The position numbers and the translations under genes were made by a program. Below are positions 1 through 12,010 of a DNA stretch of 64,000 nt, one piece after another. Within the stretch, counting starts at the first letter, position 1, and each line of letters begins with the position of its first letter. This DNA is from Nectonema munidae. Taxonomy: Eukaryota; Nematomorpha; Nectonematoida; Nectonematidae. The notes beneath the pieces were generated by a model that saw only the letters and a list, made by a program, of their open reading frames with translations, ran no database searches and was not told the DNA's origin. The stretch is from NCBI GenBank assembly GCA_030549495.1, contig JAUIRK010001041.1, forward strand, positions 1,732,165 through 1,796,164, given 5' to 3'.

Positions 1-1062
1 TCTATGGAAAAGTCAGCGCTCATGATTTTATATCAAAAGGATTTTGCAAAGATCTTCAAGCCGAAACGTTCTTTGAGTATTAGCTGGGTTTATGTAACAA
101 AATCAATTTGGAAAACAGTAATCAGCGAACGATAGAGTCTCAAGAAAGATGCAATGAAGAGAGAAGTATATTGATCAAATCAAGTTCACAATGGAAACGC
201 AAAAACTAGAATACTTTCAACGAGAGAAAAAATAATAAATAAATTATAAACGCATCACATGTGCTTTGATAAATCAATATCATTACTTCTACAATACCAT
301 TATGCATGAAGCCACATGCCGCCTGGCTATTGAACGCTGAACTAAGCGTATAGATAGGAAATACAATTGACGAACAATGTGTCATTGAGATTATATTATA
401 TAATAAATGAGCTGATGAGTTATTGAATGAATTTTGTGGCACTGTTATGCTTTTATTTACGTTGTTACTATACATCTCCTGATACCACAATAATGATCTA
501 TGGCAGAGTTCAAAATTTTTCGGTAAGTAAAAGAAAATAAAGGAACGATTGGTTCACCATTGTTTTCATTTTATCACTACCATTACATGCGTGATGAGAA
601 GTGATGAAGCAGTTTGCACTAGAAGCAGTTTGCACTATCAAAGTTTCAGCAGTTTGTTATTACTTTTATTTCTCTCATGAATTTTAGATCTCCTGCTAAT
701 CATTGATACAAAATGCCGGTAAACGGATAAGGGTTGGCAAAGGAGAAGAATTGGCAACCTATACGCACTGCTACTATGAGTAGCAAAAGGCGGCAACATC
801 AAACATTTGTAAAACTGGCGAACTTCTCTTTTGCCAATGCTTTTCCTAGAACCGAAATGCCAACATCCTTTGAGTAAATACATCACAATTGCAAAATGAA
901 AAACACGTAGAAATGTAATATTATTGAATATCTGATATGAAAAAGTTTTATTTATTACTAACAAATTTTATCAACATCATAGATAGTGGTAGTAAGACAT
1001 AGAAGCACTAGCGATGCAATCACAGTATGATTCTACGTACACTAAGTGTATTGAGAAATAAC
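1..1062. other. No gene seen
   Basis: I find no coding sequence, RNA gene or repeat here that I can support. The open frames are short, have no recognisable motifs and no convincing splice sites. Composition is AT-rich, like the rest of the window. Confidence 0.5.
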
Positions 1063-1066
1063 CTAG

Positions 1067-1380
1067 ATGGATTTGAACCACGATCTCTGTATGTGCCTCA
1101 ACATGGATTTGAACCACGATCTCTGTATGTGCCTCAACATGGATTTGAACCACGATCTCTGTATGTGCCTCAACATGGATTTGAACCACGATCTCTGTAT
1201 GTGCCTCAACATGGATTTGAACCACGATCTCTGTATGTGCCTCAACATGGATTTGAACCACGATCTCTGTATGTGCCTCAACATGGATTTGAACCACGAT
1301 CTCTGTATGTGCCTCAACATGGATTTGAACCACGATCTCTGTATGTGCCTCAACATGGATTTGAACCACGATCTCTGTAT
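1067..1380 (-). repeat. 36-bp tandem repeat built on a tRNA T-arm
   Basis: A 36-bp unit is repeated head to tail: eight full copies plus a partial ninth, essentially identical to one another. Units start at 1067, 1103, 1139, 1175, 1211, 1247, 1283, 1319 and 1355. Because 36 is a multiple of 3, several frames stay open right through, which gives false repetitive ORFs on both strands. On the minus strand each unit holds GGTTCAAATCC, a good match to the RNA polymerase III B-box. It is flanked by bases that can form a five-pair T-stem (CGTGG with CCATG, one G-T wobble) around the loop TTCAAAT. The unit therefore looks like the 3' part of a tRNA or tRNA-derived SINE amplified in tandem. The copies are so alike that the expansion should be recent or homogenised. 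Confidence 0.9.
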
Positions 1381-3855
1381 ATCGCGTACAGTGTGTTAGC
1401 TGTCCATCGAAAACATTTGTTTCTCTAGATTATTCCTATATGAAATCAACTCATGCTATCTTCACCATTTTACATACGAGATGTATAATGTATATAAGTA
1501 GTAGATAAGTACGTTCGTGTAGGGTAGTACGATGGTGTGTGCTTATGAGTCTCAGTTGAGATTACCAAGGCAGTAGTAGTAAGACATTTAGTGCTAGTGC
1601 TTATTTATCAACATCAATTTGGTTCTTAGTTGTAAAGTTTGCTTTGATCAAAAAAAGAATTATAGATGGCGTTAATATCAATATTACTTTTTTCTCAAGT
1701 TTCATTATCAAGTAGAAAAAATTGTTGAATTATTCTGCTCAAAGAAGCATTCCTTAGGAATGTATAAAAATAGATACTACGTTTCTCAGTAATTTTGTTT
1801 TCTCAATAATTATAGAAGGTATTTTTTTAGCAAATTTTATTCATATATGATTGGCGGAAAAAATGTCCCTAGTCCGTATACAGAGTAAGTACAAAATGAT
1901 CCGTTGCGAATGTGTTTGTAACATTCGGATGAAAGAGTCCTGTTACTAAACATTTCCACGTTTTTCCTGTATTTTGGCGCTCCTTTTTATGCTCTTGAGG
2001 TGCTTCCTCATTTAAATATTGATTGATGGGGCTTAAATGAAATATGAGAACAAAGATCTTCAAGAGGCTCGCCACCCACCAAATTTTTAATGTCGACAAA
2101 ATAAGAACAAATTTATTTAACTAGGACAATAACCAAAAATTAAAATTCAAATCAAGTTGGAGGCCCAATTAGAGAATATTGCTCCTTTTCACGCTAAAAG
2201 CGTGTTCAATCACATATTTTAAATTGAAATTTGAATTAACTGAAATAGAAATAAGATATATGAACATATTCACACATTGAAAAATCACTAATGTCCAGTA
2301 GGGTATTGAGAAAATTATTTTAGTGTGGCTTTAAAAAATGGTCATGAAAACTATAGTTGGTTATTATTAATGAAGTTGGACTGACTTTTAAAAAGAATTT
2401 TTAATATATACACATCGATTTACAAAAAAACTATTTGAAAAAATAAATTGGAACGCATATAAGTATAAAATGTATTGATACTTCATTTTAGGAAATGGTG
2501 CTAAAGCAGAAGCAATACCCTCTGCCCTTGCATACACCTTATTAAAAGTATACCTTGTATGAGGCATAACTAAATTGTGTGTTCCACCTATTCTAAATTC
2601 AAATACGATCCTAATGTCCAAAAGCCAGCGTAGGTAACCCTTTGATGAGCTATTAGGAGGAGATATAAGTGGTTTTTAGGAGTTATTGACACAGAAGATT
2701 TAAGATTGTTATTGACTTCACTGGAACCAGACATATCGAGTTTAGACTTAAAGAATCAACTTCAACGCTCACACTCAACAATATAATTTTTCGAAAAAAA
2801 ATCTTCACATTTTTGACTTAATAAAAATTGATTTTTAATTAATAAGTAGAGTTAAGAATACGAATTGAAAAAATAGAGATTATCAATTTACGCATACTAG
2901 CACTTCGACATCTAACCTGAATATCTTTTAACTTTGTTGCCATGAACTTATAATAAGGGAATGAATAGCATATTATATATAGTTGTATAGTTAAATATTT
3001 TATATTTAAGTGTGCTTGATAAATAAATATGCATTGTGCTTATTTTTGTACTTGAACTATTTTTCTCTATTGAAAGTAGGCAAACAAATAAAGTTATCAG
3101 AAGAACTCAACTTTTCCAAGGGCTTGGTGTGAAAGGAATAAGTAAGCTTTGTGAAGCTTAGTGTGCAAAACTTGAAGAATTTCTGCTCTTCATTGCGACA
3201 CGCTAATAAATACTATACACACTTTCTCACATACACAGGTCCAATGAGTATACTGGTTAAAATTTGAGCCAAAATATCTGAAATTATTGATTTTTTGAGA
3301 AAAAATTATACTAAAAAAAAAATAAAAGAACAATTCAAAATGAAAATTTCAAATAAAATTAGTAATTAAAAATTTTTATGGAAAAAAATGTAAGAAAATA
3401 TGATTTAAATGAATTGATAAAAAAATTATTCAATTTTTAAGGGTAAATTTAAAAAAAATTTTATTAAGTAAAAAAGAATTATATTAAAATATAAAATTGC
3501 TTATGAGAATACAAGGTAAAACTTTCTATTTTTGCAAAAAGTTTTTCCTGCATTGAGACTTAGAGTAAATCTTAAGAATTTTGACATTGTTTTGAAAACA
3601 AATCATCTCCTATCTTTTGTGCATTGGAGAGAGCAAAAATAAAGCGTTAAAAGAAATATCAAAAATTAAAAAAAGACACAAAAATTATTTAGGAAGAAGA
3701 ATTTTAGAAAAAATTTAACAAAATACTGACCTAATTTAAAAATAGTGACTTTTTACAGAAAAAAATGCGACTTTATTCACCTATAAAAATAAAGGTTTTT
3801 TTATTTTCCACTAATTATATTTCTCAAAATATGACAGACCGCATTAATTTGGTTG
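1381..3855. other. No gene seen
   Basis: AT-rich sequence with many A and T runs. A minus-strand open frame at 2388-2621 is moderately long but has no motif I recognise and no flanking splice signals, so I do not call it. Nothing else can be supported. Confidence 0.45.
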
Positions 3856-3870
3856 TAGAAACTGTGTTGA

Positions 3871-4021
3871 ACGGCCACTCTATTGAGCGACCATTCTAGA
3901 CATGCGCATATTTTTATTTTGCACCGACAGTTCTTCAGTGGAAATGTATCTCTATTCAACGGCCACCTTCAAACGCGACCAACGGCCACTCAACATAAGC
4001 AAGATGTTAAAAAAGGCCACT
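3871..4021 (+). promoter_or_regulatory. Repeated GGCCAC motifs inside the Tigger left end
   Basis: The octamer acggccac occurs at 3871, 3959 and 3982, and a variant aggccact at 4014. Related cggcca blocks occur near the right end at 6371-6392, facing inward. Clustered subterminal motifs are typical transposase-binding sites in transposons whose enzyme has CENP-B-like helix-turn-helix domains. That role is inferred from position and repetition only. Confidence 0.4.
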
Positions 4022-4832
4022 TAATATGTAGAGTTTAGCAAAGAGAGAGATATGCATCATAATATGTCATATTCTTACAGTGAAGTAGAAACACACATTC
4101 GAATGCAATTTTACTCTCACTAAAGAAAATCGTACCACTTTCTCTTGCATCTACAAAAAACAAATGATAACTTACTCATACTTTGAGGGGTGGTCAATAA
4201 AGGCGACAAGAAAACTTGGAAGGATTACCTACTTGATACAAAAATTCTTTCTTTTCTTCCTAGTACTTCTGTTATTTTTTGGTAAGGAAATAAAGCTCAA
4301 ATATTTCATATTTTATATTCAACTTTTTGATAAAATTTCTCAGTGTTACAAAAAAAGTAACTTTTTATTTTTATTCTATTTAATCCCATTTATAGATACT
4401 TAATTATAAAAGCTTAATATCATAACTATTTTTATCATTTTACTTTGATGACAATTGCTTTATAATTAGAGGTAAAAAACAAGATCCTGTTTTTAGATTG
4501 AAGATTTTATGGGCTTAAAGCTATTAGTAAGGGTTTGCTTTTTATTGATATAAAATTTTCACTGTATTTTTAGATTTTATGTATATAATTTTTTCATCCA
4601 AATGGATATAATAATTTTTATCAATATTGAATATTTTTTTCCATTTTTAAAAATCAATGTCTCTTTAGTATTAAGGTTTCAGAATAATACTTAAGTATTG
4701 AAAGTTTTTTAGTTAGAATAATTAATAATTTTTAATACGCTATATAGGTGTGTTTTTTTATCAAGTTATAATAAACAAGTTTTACATATTACTAATTTGT
4801 TATTTTGGTACAAGTTATTTACTAATTTTTGC

Positions 4833-6334
4833 ATGTCCAATTCAAAAAAACGAAAATTTTTATCAATTGAAGAAAGAGTTAAAGTTCTTGAAAAAAGTGA
4901 CCAAGGGAAGTCTTCAAGATCAATTGCTAGCGAATTTGCAGTTGGTAAAACTCAAATTCAAGCAATAGTAAAAGATAAAGAAAACATTCTGAAAATTTGG
5001 AAATCAGAAGAATGCAATGCAGATACAAAATTTTTCAAAGCTAGAAAAATTACATATGAAGAAGTTGATAAAAAAGTATGGGAGTGGTTTTGTTACGCAA
5101 GAAGTAAAAATATTCCTGTTACTGGACCTTTAATACAAGAAAAAGCATTGTGTATAGCTTCAGAACTAAATCAATCAACTTTTTGCGCTTCTAATGTCTG
5201 GTTAAAATCCTTTTTATTGTGTCATAATATTAAAAGTTACATACTTTCTGGGGAAGCATCTGAAGTTAATGAAGACGTGATAAATGATTGGGTGAAAAGA
5301 ATTCTTCTCATCTTTAAGGATTATGAACCAAAAAATATATTCAATGCAGATGAGACAAGTCTTTTTTTCAGATCGATTCCCAAAAGAAGTTACGCTGTCA
5401 AAGGTGATAAGTGTAATTTGGGAAAAAGTAGTAAAGAGAGATTGACATTGATGCTAGCGTGTTCTGCAGAAGGAGAAAAGTTAAAACCCCTTATAATTGG
5501 TAAGTCAAAAAATCCTCGATGTTTTCGTGGTTTTAGCATTGAGAAATTACCGTTAATATACAGACACAACAAAAATCGTGGATGAGCAGTGTGATTTTCA
5601 AAGAATGGTTGAACATATTGAACAACAAAATGAAAGTAGAAAAAAGATTATCTTAGTTGATAATTGTGTTGCTCATCCTCCATCAGAAGTCTTCAATTAA
5701 TTTACTTACCACCCAACACAACATCTAAACTTCAACCATGTGATGCAGGCATTATCAAAAATTTTAAATTCATCTATAGAAAAATGCTACTTAATCACTT
5801 TCTTTTGAATATGAAAAATGTAGAGAACATTTCAGATTTAGCAAAAAATTTAGTGTTTTTGATAGTATTAAATGGGTCTTCGTGGAAATCGGTGTCACCT
5901 GAAACAATAAAAAAGTGCTCAGCAAATGTGGATTTTTGCAGAATACCTACGAAGTTCTAAACAACAACGAAACGGAAGTTTCTCAACTTTTTGATGACAA
6001 AACTTTTGAAGTTTTGTTTGAAGAAACTACATGGGAAGAATATAAGCAAAGTGACGACGAAGTTGAAACTTGTGAAGTCTTTTCTTTTGTTGTAGAAAAC
6101 TCTCCAAAAAGCTTGGAGCAAAATGAGACAGAACAGGAAGATAGTGAAGAGGAAAAGAATGCCTTAGTTACTTCTGAAGATGCATTGAAATCTCTTGAAA
6201 TTCTACGAATTTTCGCCCTTCAGTCTAATTCTACAGAACTTCTTGAAGTTGCAAATAAAGGAAAAGAGATTGTGGAAAGAAGAAAATTGATTTGTTTAAA
6301 ACAAACGACACTAGACGCTTTTATTAATAAATGA
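4833..6334 (+). pseudogene. Tigger/pogo-like transposase, frameshifted
   Basis: Reading from the ATG at 4833 (MSNSKKRKFLSIEERVKVLE) the protein starts like Tigger transposases: an N-terminal psq/CENP-B-type helix-turn-helix over about residues 5-60, then a second CENP-B-like DNA-binding domain over about 70-140 and a DDE domain. Catalytic signatures are visible: NADETSLFF (first Asp, near 5350), LVDNCVAHPP (second Asp, near 5665) and LQPCDAGIIKNFK (third Asp, near 5745). The C-terminus is acidic and ends LKQTTLDAFINK, also typical of the family. The reading frame changes at least three times: frame 3 to a stop at 5585, frame 1 across the second Asp, frame 3 again from about 5700, then frame 2 from about 5915. 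The ATG at 4797 is in frame but adds residues unlike the family, so 4833 is preferred. Confidence 0.85.
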
Positions 6335-6599
6335 ACTTCTGTGTTTTATTATTTTTTTTGTTTGTTACTTCCGGCCATTTGAGACTTACGGCCAAAAAAA
6401 TTTGGCTTTGGTCGTAGTTAAAACTAGCTAGCTGTAAAAGTAAGGGACGACCATTGTAATGAATATAACTGTAAGAGAGGTACTTTAAGTATGTGAAAGA
6501 CAAAATAAACGTCATTAAATTTTATTATATTCACAACATTATGAATTAAAATAAAAAATTGACATTAATTAAAACAACCACTTCTGGAATAATATTCAC

Positions 6600-7716
6600 A
6601 CAAAAAAACTATTAAACAACTTGGAAAGATCTTCACATGTTGTTGTTGTCCCCGGTTATTTACAGAACAGAACGTTTTCTTAAATGTTACTATTACTTTG
6701 GTACCAGCATATACCAAGTCCTGTGCATCGTCACCGACGTCACTTGACTCATACAAATTTTCCACTCTCCTTAATGTCAGCAACTACCTGTTCTTTAATG
6801 TCTTGCGACATCTCTTGAATTCTTCGGTTGATTGTGTCGTCTGACAGCGGAATAGCTTCAATATTTTTCATTGCAGCATCTCCAAGGATGGTACAAACCA
6901 TGCTGGGCCTGGCGTTACTACTTTTCTCCAATTGTATGTGGTGCACACACTTAGCAATTCTTTGAGCAACAAGATAGTATGCAAGTGTTGTTTGTTGAGC
7001 AGAATACACTCCCTTGAGCATAGAATTGTCTAATCGCTAACGTTTGGGCTGTTTTTCTTTCCTCTTAATATACTCAAGATCTTTCTTCTCCAGAATTTGG
7101 TGTTTTCTCAGGAGATGGCGCTTGAGATTATTTTCTTTAAGCGACTCGTGGCTGAACACTTCCCCACATACACGCATTGTGGTTTTTCGATTTCAACATC
7201 GATGGAACACGTAAATCAAATTTTAAGTAATTCTTCCTTGCACACTCTCTTTCTGAACATCACTAAAAATCTGAAATGAAATATAAATTAAATTACTAGC
7301 CCACCCCCTTTGCGCACCAAACTACCTTTCATGAGGTTGGGTTTGGTGCATAGCAAACTCATATATACACACACATCGACAAATTATAAAAAAAAATATT
7401 AAAAAAACTTGCGAAAAATTACAATGAAGAAAAGATGGAATTCATTTTAAAAATAAAGTACTATTTGGTAAGAAAAGAACGAAGATAATAAATCAATCGT
7501 TATTTGACAGCTTTTTCCTCCTCTCTCTATGTCTTTAAAAGATATGAAAATTAAAACTGATTTATCATTTTTGTGCTTTTGTCTTCTTCGTATTTTTCTT
7601 CATTTATCTTTGTTAAAAATAGATAAGAAATTATCCACTATCCTTCAACCAATATGTGACTGTATATAATGTTTTTATTTTGAAGTCTTGGCGACCTCCA
7701 GCGTTGGAAACCCCTA
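6600..7716 (-). mobile_element. hAT transposon relic (ZBED5/SCAND3-like), one end seen
   Basis: A decayed hAT element read on the minus strand. Its upstream terminus lies at 7716, where the minus strand begins TAGGGGTTTCCAACGCTGGA followed by a GGTCGCC block, which resembles hAT terminal inverted repeats. The adjacent plus-strand octamer ctttaggt (7717-7724) has TA at its centre, as Buster-type hAT target sites do, but I found no matching duplication at the other side. Coding remnants lie between about 6640 and 7190. The downstream end is not identifiable. Confidence 0.6.
6640..7190 (-). pseudogene. BED finger plus N-terminal part of a hAT transposase
   Basis: On the minus strand, 7180-7045 encodes a degraded BED-type zinc finger (CGEVFSHESLKENN, then LKRHLLRKH and a basic tail). 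It is followed at 7021-6750 by a segment typical of ZBED5/SCAND3-like hAT proteins, including AIPLSDDTINRRIQEMSQDI and KEQVVADIKESGKF. The next conserved block, ESSDVGDDAQDLVYAG (around 6740-6700), is in another frame and corresponds to the LDESTDV...QL..Y region containing the first catalytic Asp. A stop separates the finger from the following block. Only the N-terminal third of the family's usual protein remains. It could be an old element or a decayed domesticated copy; the frameshifts argue against a working gene. Confidence 0.75.
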
Positions 7717-7720
7717 CTTT

Positions 7721-8640
7721 AGGTCAAAATAAAGATGTTCAAATAGATTTTTTTGCAGTATTCTGCTAATTTAACTAATGTGCTCATTCTCTTACTGCTT
7801 AATCCAATATTTTTTTCATCATTCATATATAGAAGTCAAGAAAGATCTCTAAGCCTTTTTCTCATAATGCTCCAATCGTAGCCTACAAAGTTGCATTGAT
7901 CAAGTTTGAGTAATTTTAATTTATTTACAAAATTGAAAGAATTTTGCCAAAAACTCGTAGAATTTATTACATTTTTTCAATGATTGTCAATTGTACCCCG
8001 ATAAATGATTGTCATACATTTGATAATCGTACAAAGAAAAATGTTAGTTCTTGACAAAATAAGGTGTTTCTAGTCCAATGAAACTTTTGATCCTCTCATC
8101 TGTAACGAATGAAAAATTAACAAAGTCGAAAGAAATTAACTTAAGATTTAGGGTAAAACCAACGATTAGTCCAAAAATGAAACTAGCATGATCGTTTTGG
8201 TATAAAAGCATACATTTTACCTAAAATTTGAATGAATGTTTTTGTATATAACTTAATAACAAATCAAAATTTTGATTAACATTTTCTAAAAATGAGGAAT
8301 GTTTATTGATAAAATTAAATAGTTATGAGTTTTATGCGTTCAAAATTGTAAATCATTTTATATATTTTCGAAGGAGTATCTAGTAAAGACACTAAGTTAT
8401 AAAGTTAACTAAAGATAATATCAAAATTTTGTTGAAATTTAGTAACTTTTTATTTTGATTAACAGTTTTTGACATGAGAGGGTCATTTAACTACAATTAA
8501 AATGGCGACAAATATGCAGCTACCCATTTTTTGAAAGGTCACGAAATTTGAAGGAATGTGGTTCAGCTAACTTTGTACAATAACAGTTACCTTTCAACCT
8601 ATTTTGTACAATTACTATAACACTAATAGTGCTAACAATA
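7721..8640. other. No gene seen
   Basis: AT-rich sequence with stops in all frames. I see no repeat, RNA gene or coding block here that can be supported. Confidence 0.45.
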
Positions 8641-8725
8641 AGCCTCTTAGAAGATTCTGGTGAATCCAGATTTGAACCATTCTGAATCCACCACAAGGTC
8701 TCCCTACCACTAGCAGGCGTTTATA
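8641..8725 (-). repeat. tRNA-derived SINE head (fragment)
   Basis: On the minus strand the sequence carries an A-box-like TAGTGGTAGGGA (8712-8701) and, about 25 nt further on, a B-box-like GGTTCAAATCT (8678-8668). The order and spacing are those of an RNA polymerase III internal promoter. It lacks a foldable complete tRNA and an acceptor stem, so it is better read as a SINE head than a tRNA gene. A related minus-strand module with a near-identical A-box lies at 60789-60841. Confidence 0.55.
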
Positions 8726-8729
8726 ATAA

Positions 8730-10250
8730 AATAAAAAGATAGACCCTGACAAATTTCCCATATATAGTATACATATAAAATTCCAAAACAACATAAAATA
8801 TTGAGTTAATAAATTATTAACAATATATATTTAATGAGATCACTATTATAAAAAATAGTATTGAATGTAATCAATTGTTTATCTCATCTTAATTAATTGA
8901 TTGCGAATATGATGTTTCTATTTTTTATGTAAATCAATCAAACCCGTTAATTAATGTCAAATATATAACCTACAAGACTATAATTACCCTAAGATTATAA
9001 ACCTATGTTTAATTCACTCAAAATATTTCACCTACCGCTTTTATATGGCACTTTTTTCATTATTTTTAAATAATCTTATCCATGAATAGTAAATTGATCA
9101 TGCCCCAATTCGATTCTGAAAATAGTTTTGTGACTAGATTTGAATTTTGGTTATTATTTTCTTATGGCTAATTTGTGGTGGTAAACATTTTTGATTAATA
9201 ATTTTAGTCCCATTTGGCAAATAGCCTTGTTTTAATTGATAATGATGTTACTTTTGGCATCCATACACAGGTGGAAAAGCTACCTACCCATCACTAATGG
9301 ATCAAAGATAGCCCTTCACAAATAGGGTTAAAGCAAAGAGTAATTCATTATTAAATTTAGGACTAAATTTTAAGTAAGTTAAAAAGGATTCATCTGTTTA
9401 GTTATAAACTTAAGCATATTTATGTCCATTCTAACTTTAAAATCAACCTTTCGAAAACAAGTGAAACATAATATACATACAATCAAACCGGTTGATACGA
9501 AAAAAGGAGGGGGGCTCAAAGATTAAGCCTTTTATGCTTCTCACAAAGGAGGAGGGGTGTCGATGGGTCTAAATTTTTCAAATCAAAAATAATTCGTATA
9601 AAATTGATTTTATATTTTTTTGGTAGCAGATATCGATTTGTTAAACCCATTGTTCCCCTCCCGCATCTGAATTTTTTAGCTTTGATATGCTTTAGTTAAA
9701 ATAAAAAAATACAATTTTAGACACTTGTTTACTTTCACTTTCCACTCATAAACATTTAACTTAGAAAATTTTAATTTATGTGGTGTAAAATTAGGGATGA
9801 ACAATTTTTAAAAACAAAAACTTACAAAAAAAACATTCATTTTTATTAAAAATTTCTAAAATTAATCATTTGCTTTTTTATATAGCTTAGACAACGATTT
9901 TTATTTTATGGAATACTTGTGACCCATTGTGCTTGAAGCTATTAAACAATGTGGGAGTGGATGAGTAAGCAAGCGGCTAAATCTAAAATTAGAAAAATAA
10001 TCAACAATATTTATTGAAAAATAAAACCGTGGATATCAAAAAAATTAAATAGTTTAATACTAATATACCTTTCAAGACTAGAATTAAACTACTTAAAATA
10101 AAATTTTAAGGTAAGATATATTCTGAATATATTTACAAAGTTTTAATGTTTCAAAAATCAAAAACGATACATCAAATAAATACAAGAAATGCTAAATTAA
10201 TAAAAAATAGATATTTATGATATAGAAAATATCAATTTTACATTATAAAG
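8730..10250. other. No gene seen
   Basis: AT-rich intergenic sequence between a SINE fragment and the 3' end of the TMEM35-like gene. No coding block, RNA gene or repeat can be supported. Confidence 0.45.
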
Positions 10251-10256
10251 GTTTAT

Positions 10257-10899
10257 CTATTGAGCATTGTCTTCATCATCTTCATCTTCTTCTTCTTCAT
10301 CCCCTTGATCCTCTTCGTGATTTTGATTCTCATTAGGATTTTTCTTTGATTGAGCAGATAAAATAACTTTTGTCAGGAGTAAAAGTAAAAAAACCAAAGG
10401 AGCAGCAATATAAGATAATCCACGATGAAGCGTATAGTGCATATATAGAACAAGACTTGAAGAAAATACGAGTGTTATAGTCGCTAAGTTAGATACGAAA
10501 CCTGTAAAAGAGCATTTACAAATTATTGACTAAGTACAATAAATATTAAATTTACTTGGAAAAAATGGAAGTAAAAGAAGTCCACTAGCAATCTCCACGC
10601 TACCTAGACCCCTTCTAAGATGTTTAGATTTAATTGTATAACCAGTCAGATCTTCAATTGGCTTTTTGAGAGTTCCAATGGTTAACTTTTTGTAATCTTC
10701 TCTCTATGCACATTGAAAAAATAAAATTAAATAATATTTAAAGTAATTAATTTAAAATTTTTGAGTATTAACGGATAAAAAATAATACCATATCAACGTA
10801 AACATCTTTATTCAGTCTGGGAGTAGTTTTTAGAACTCCAACACCAACAAAATACAAACATAAGGCGAAGGAAAGAACAGTAACAGGCAGAGACGCCAT
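10257..10899 (-). CDS. TMEM35/NACHO-family acetylcholine receptor chaperone, 3 exons
   Basis: Minus-strand exons are 10899-10789, 10703-10556 and 10501-10257. Donors read ATG|gtatta and CCAA|gtaaat; acceptors read gcatag| and tttacag|. The joined coding length is 504 nt, giving 167 residues plus stop, the same length as vertebrate TMEM35A as I recall it. The start MASLPVTVLSFALCLYFVGV, followed by KTTPRLNKDVYVDM, matches the family's KLTPRLSKDAYSEM signature. LRRGLGSVEIASGLLLLPFF in exon 2 matches LRKSIGALEVACG. Four hydrophobic segments fit the family's four-helix membrane topology, and the tail is very acidic (D/E-rich). Family members sit in the ER membrane and assist nicotinic acetylcholine receptor assembly. 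The second intron is only 54 nt, and the first is 85 nt. An in-frame upstream ATG (10968) exists, but the family alignment favours 10899. Function is inferred from the family. Confidence 0.9.
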
Positions 10900-11299
10900 T
10901 ATAGAAATGTGTTTGGAAATATAAACTATAAAAATAAAAAATTTTAAGCACAAAAAAAATTTAGTCAAGAAAGAATTTATAAGAATTAAAACAATTTAAT
11001 TTAGAAAATCTTTAAATAAAATCACAAATATTTTGCCAATTTAAATGAATCTTTGAATATCTTAGTATCTCACTCTTTTCTATAGATTTCCAATAAAAAA
11101 TAATGAGAGCATAGCATATAGAAATTTCACCAACGTAATAATAATCTTTTTTTATTCTAGAAAATTTTCTTGTTAGAAGGTTACATATGTGTATATTTTA
11201 TCGATCTAAAATAAAAAAATGAAGTAGATTGAAAATTTAATTATCTCTTGAAAAAAATATTATAATTTTAAATATTCTTTTTTTTTATTCTTAGCATAC
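10900..11299. other. Upstream region of the TMEM35-like gene
   Basis: AT-rich sequence 5' of the minus-strand gene. It probably holds the promoter and 5' untranslated region, but I see no defined promoter element. Confidence 0.3.
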
Positions 11300-12010
11300 A
11301 ACTTTTCAATTTACACCTGGTTTTATCTGTTTTTTCCCATGTTATTTGTTATACAATCGTATTTTTTACAATAGCTGCCAATTGTTTTTCAATACATGAC
11401 CATGCCACCGTAGTTGGTATATTTTAAATATTGATATAACAATTATCGATATTTTTATACATTTTTATTAAATTATTACCTATATTAAACTTTTATATTC
11501 AAAAGAAAGAATGTATAATTTTTAATGATAAACTTTTTAAATTTTAATAATAAATAAACAGTGATAAAAAATCAACATTTATTTTTCTAAAATAATTTTG
11601 ATACAAGAAAAATTGTGTTTTTTTTGTTCCACCTCATAATTTTTCACATTTAAGTATTTTTATGTCAGTCAAGTGAAATCTAGCAACCAAAGTTATGACA
11701 ATGCTCTTGCAACTTATCTCATTTAGCAAAAGATTTCATTTTTGTGTCCCAAAATTTTTGTGTTTGATTTCATTTCAAAGTCCCAAAATTTATGTTTTGA
11801 GACAAAATTAATAGGAATAATCATTCATATCTATCTACTCCAAGATTACACCACTATATTTTTATAAAAAAGTATCCCAAATGTAAGTATATTGAGAGTC
11901 TTTATAAAAAGATAAAGAAATTGTGATCTTGAGGTTAGAAAAGTTATACAACTAACATTATTTATTAAATTTATCGAAATAAATTTAATAACACGTAAGA
12001 TATTAATATA
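11300..12010. repeat. Dispersed repeat, copy 1 (uninterrupted)
   Basis: This ~700-bp stretch recurs as a diverged copy at 13290-13690 plus 16605-16830. Shared landmarks in the same order include tgtttttcaat, gtataatttt, aataaataaacag, tttttttgttccacc, acatttaagta, catttagcaaaa, aagtcccaaaatttatg and aaaaaagtatc. No coding sequence is visible in it. It may be a non-autonomous element or an old segmental duplication. Confidence 0.7.

Larger units (their letters stand above)
3862..6471 (+). mobile_element. Tigger/pogo-type DNA transposon, degraded
   Basis: About 2.6 kb around a pogo/Tigger (CENP-B-like DDE) transposase. The left end near 3862 reads ctgtgttgaacggccactct. The right end near 6471, read on the other strand, begins cagttatattcattacaatg, followed by a block containing GGTCGTCCC. 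Both resemble Tigger termini (CAGTTGAAC...), but the two ends match each other only loosely. TA dinucleotides occur near both edges, as expected for TA target-site elements, but I cannot fix exact boundaries. Short GGCCAC-type motifs are repeated inside both ends. The transposase is frameshifted, so the copy is not autonomous. Confidence 0.7.

Noticed and set aside
1067-1380. CRISPR array
   Set aside because: There are no unique spacers: the units are contiguous and identical, and the DNA is eukaryotic.
977-1428. Repetitive proteins encoded on both strands in the tandem array
   Set aside because: The 36-bp unit has no stop in several frames, so every such frame stays open. This is an effect of repeat length, not coding.
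2388-2621. Small protein gene (77 residues, minus)
   Set aside because: No motif, no splice sites and no start context that stands out. Not separable from chance.
7311-7353. Short hairpin gcaccaaac...gtttggtgc
   Set aside because: Nine-base arms only; no link to a gene end or element, so it could arise by chance.
6483-7724. ctttaagt / ctttaggt as target duplication of the hAT at 6600-7716
   Set aside because: The sequence next to ctttaagt (6491 on) has no hAT terminus, so the likeness is probably chance.
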